Part shown: in pieces, positions 4,927 through 5,679 of the stretch
Layout of the letters: each line of letters begins with the position of its first letter
How positions within the stretch are numbered: position 1 is the first letter of the stretch
Source: an uncultured Verrucomicrobiota bacterium
Lineage (GTDB): Bacteria; Verrucomicrobiota; Verrucomicrobiia; Limisphaerales; UBA9464
Assembly: GCA_903930165.1 (NCBI GenBank)
Contig: CAIYXO010000319.1
Span: 1-5,679, forward strand
Length of the DNA stretch: 5,679 bases
Direction of reading: 5' to 3'
Notes under the pieces: model-generated
Database searches by the model: none
Seen by the model: only the letters and a program-made list of their open reading frames with translations
Told to the model about the DNA's origin: nothing
Made by a program: the position numbers and the translations under genes

Positions 4927-5679
4927 ATGAACGATTCGTTGCACCTGGACGAACTGCTGGCCTCCCGTTCGGACCAGGCCCGGCGTCCCTTGGAACCGAG
5001 CACGGTGGTCATCTTCGGCGCCTCCGGCGACCTGACCGCCCGCAAGCTCATCCCGGCCCTCTACCACCTCGCGTTGGAGAAGCTGATGCCGCAGCCCTTC
5101 AAGATCATCGGCTTCGCCCGTCGCGAGAAGACCGACGAATCCTGGCGTGCGGAGCTGCGCGAGGCCTTGGACAAGTTCTCCCGCACGAAGCCGGTGAAGG
5201 ACGACGTGTGGTCGGCCTTCGCGGAGAACATCCACTACTGCCAGGCGGACATGTCGGACGCCTCGGGCTACGAGAAGCTGAAGGGAATGGTGTCGGCGTT
5301 TCCCCACGAGAAGCTGCGGAGCAACCTGCTCTTCTACCTGGCCACGAATCCCAGCCAGTTCGGCGAGGTGACCGCGCACCTGAGCGCGGTGGGACTCCTT
5401 CAGAAGGCGGAGGGCGGGCTCACCAGCGAGCGCATCGTCGTCGAGAAGCCGTTCGGCCACGACCTTGGGAGCGCCGAGGAGCTCAACGGGGAGCTGACCC
5501 GGTTCGCGCACGAGAAGCAGATCTTCCGCATCGACCACTACCTCGGGAAGGAAACGGTCCAGAACATCCTGACCTTCCGCTTCTCGAACGCGATCTGGGA
5601 ACGGCTCTGGAACCGCGAGTGCATCGACCACGTGCAGATCACGGTCGCCGAGAAGCTCGGCGTCGGTTCGCGGGGCGGC
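4927..5679 (+). CDS. zwf: Glucose-6-phosphate 1-dehydrogenase, N-terminal half (3' truncated by window edge)
   Basis: Zwf oxidises glucose-6-phosphate to 6-phosphogluconolactone with NAD(P)+ in the cytoplasm, the first step of the oxidative pentose phosphate and Entner-Doudoroff routes. The first 251 residues, about half of a normal enzyme, are present without interruption. Visible signatures are the Rossmann nucleotide-binding motif GASGDL (31-36), EKPFG (173-177) with the conserved substrate-contacting Lys174, and the hallmark RIDHYLGKE (201-209) with substrate-binding His204 and Lys208. Then come FRFSNAIWERLWNR and the GVGSRGG stretch that leads into the catalytic region. The ATG at 4927 gives a normal-looking N-terminus with about 25 residues before the first strand. 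GTG 4786 and TTG 4861 are in frame upstream but would add residues unlike the family, and 4927 lacks a Shine-Dalgarno sequence. NAD versus NADP preference cannot be decided from what is visible. Neighbouring pentose phosphate genes, if any, would be to the right. Confidence 0.96.
   Translation, partial: MNDSLHLDELLASRSDQARRPLEPSTVVIFGASGDLTARKLIPALYHLALEKLMPQPFKIIGFARREKTDESWRAELREALDKFSRTKPVKDDVWSAFAENIHYCQADMSDASGYEKLKGMVSAFPHEKLRSNLLFYLATNPSQFGEVTAHLSAVGLLQKAEGGLTSERIVVEKPFGHDLGSAEELNGELTRFAHEKQIFRIDHYLGKETVQNILTFRFSNAIWERLWNRECIDHVQITVAEKLGVGSRGG

Noticed and set aside
3699..5051. 450-codon minus-strand frame overlapping the propeller gene and extending into zwf
   Set aside because: Arg/Gly/Pro-rich shadow frame; it runs antisense to the zwf start and lacks any recognisable motif.
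4768..5631. 287-codon open frame antisense to zwf
   Set aside because: It lies opposite unmistakable Zwf sequence and reads as Leu/Val/Glu-rich low-complexity protein, a by-product of high GC content at third codon positions.

Overview
This window looks like ordinary chromosomal DNA from a GC-rich Gram-negative bacterium, most likely a member of the Verrucomicrobiota. The lineage is inferred. The main clue is an OmpL-like beta-barrel porin whose repeated phrases (LSGYVDTS, FNLNTVKLQLEKP, KQAYVALRAP, EPFGHTG) I associate with verrucomicrobial porins. A secreted FG-GAP/VCBS propeller protein ending in a GRAT-NLKIY motif, common in Verrucomicrobia and Planctomycetes, supports it, as does the lack of Shine-Dalgarno sequences on most genes. 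No mobile element, CRISPR array, tRNA or rRNA is visible.

Layout from left to right: (1) the 3' part of glnD on the plus strand (bases 2-1348), with the HD domain and two ACT domains. (2) A 193-base intergenic region, AT-rich by the standard of this window, with a candidate sigma-70-type promoter, an overlapping inverted repeat, a 12-bp perfect palindrome and an excellent Shine-Dalgarno sequence. (3) An outer-membrane porin (1542-2684) closed by a textbook intrinsic terminator (2706-2734). (4) A class I SAM-dependent methyltransferase (about 2860-3612). (5) A secreted FG-GAP beta-propeller protein on the minus strand (4771-3593), whose 3' end overlaps the methyltransferase 3' end by 20 bp. 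(6) A 155-base divergent gap, then the start of zwf, glucose-6-phosphate dehydrogenase (4927 to the window edge).

Functionally the genes are a mixed set: nitrogen signalling (GlnD acts on PII), nutrient uptake through the outer membrane (porin), a methyltransferase of unknown substrate, an exported propeller protein and entry to the oxidative pentose phosphate pathway (Zwf). Only glnD and the porin could be linked by position, and the porin appears to have its own promoter and terminator. The porin differs from its neighbours in its perfect ribosome binding site, strongly C-ending codon choice and strong terminator, all of which point to high expression. I found no convincing undescribed multi-gene system. 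The most interesting material is the regulatory DNA in front of the porin, the convergent gene overlap and the uncharacterised propeller protein.
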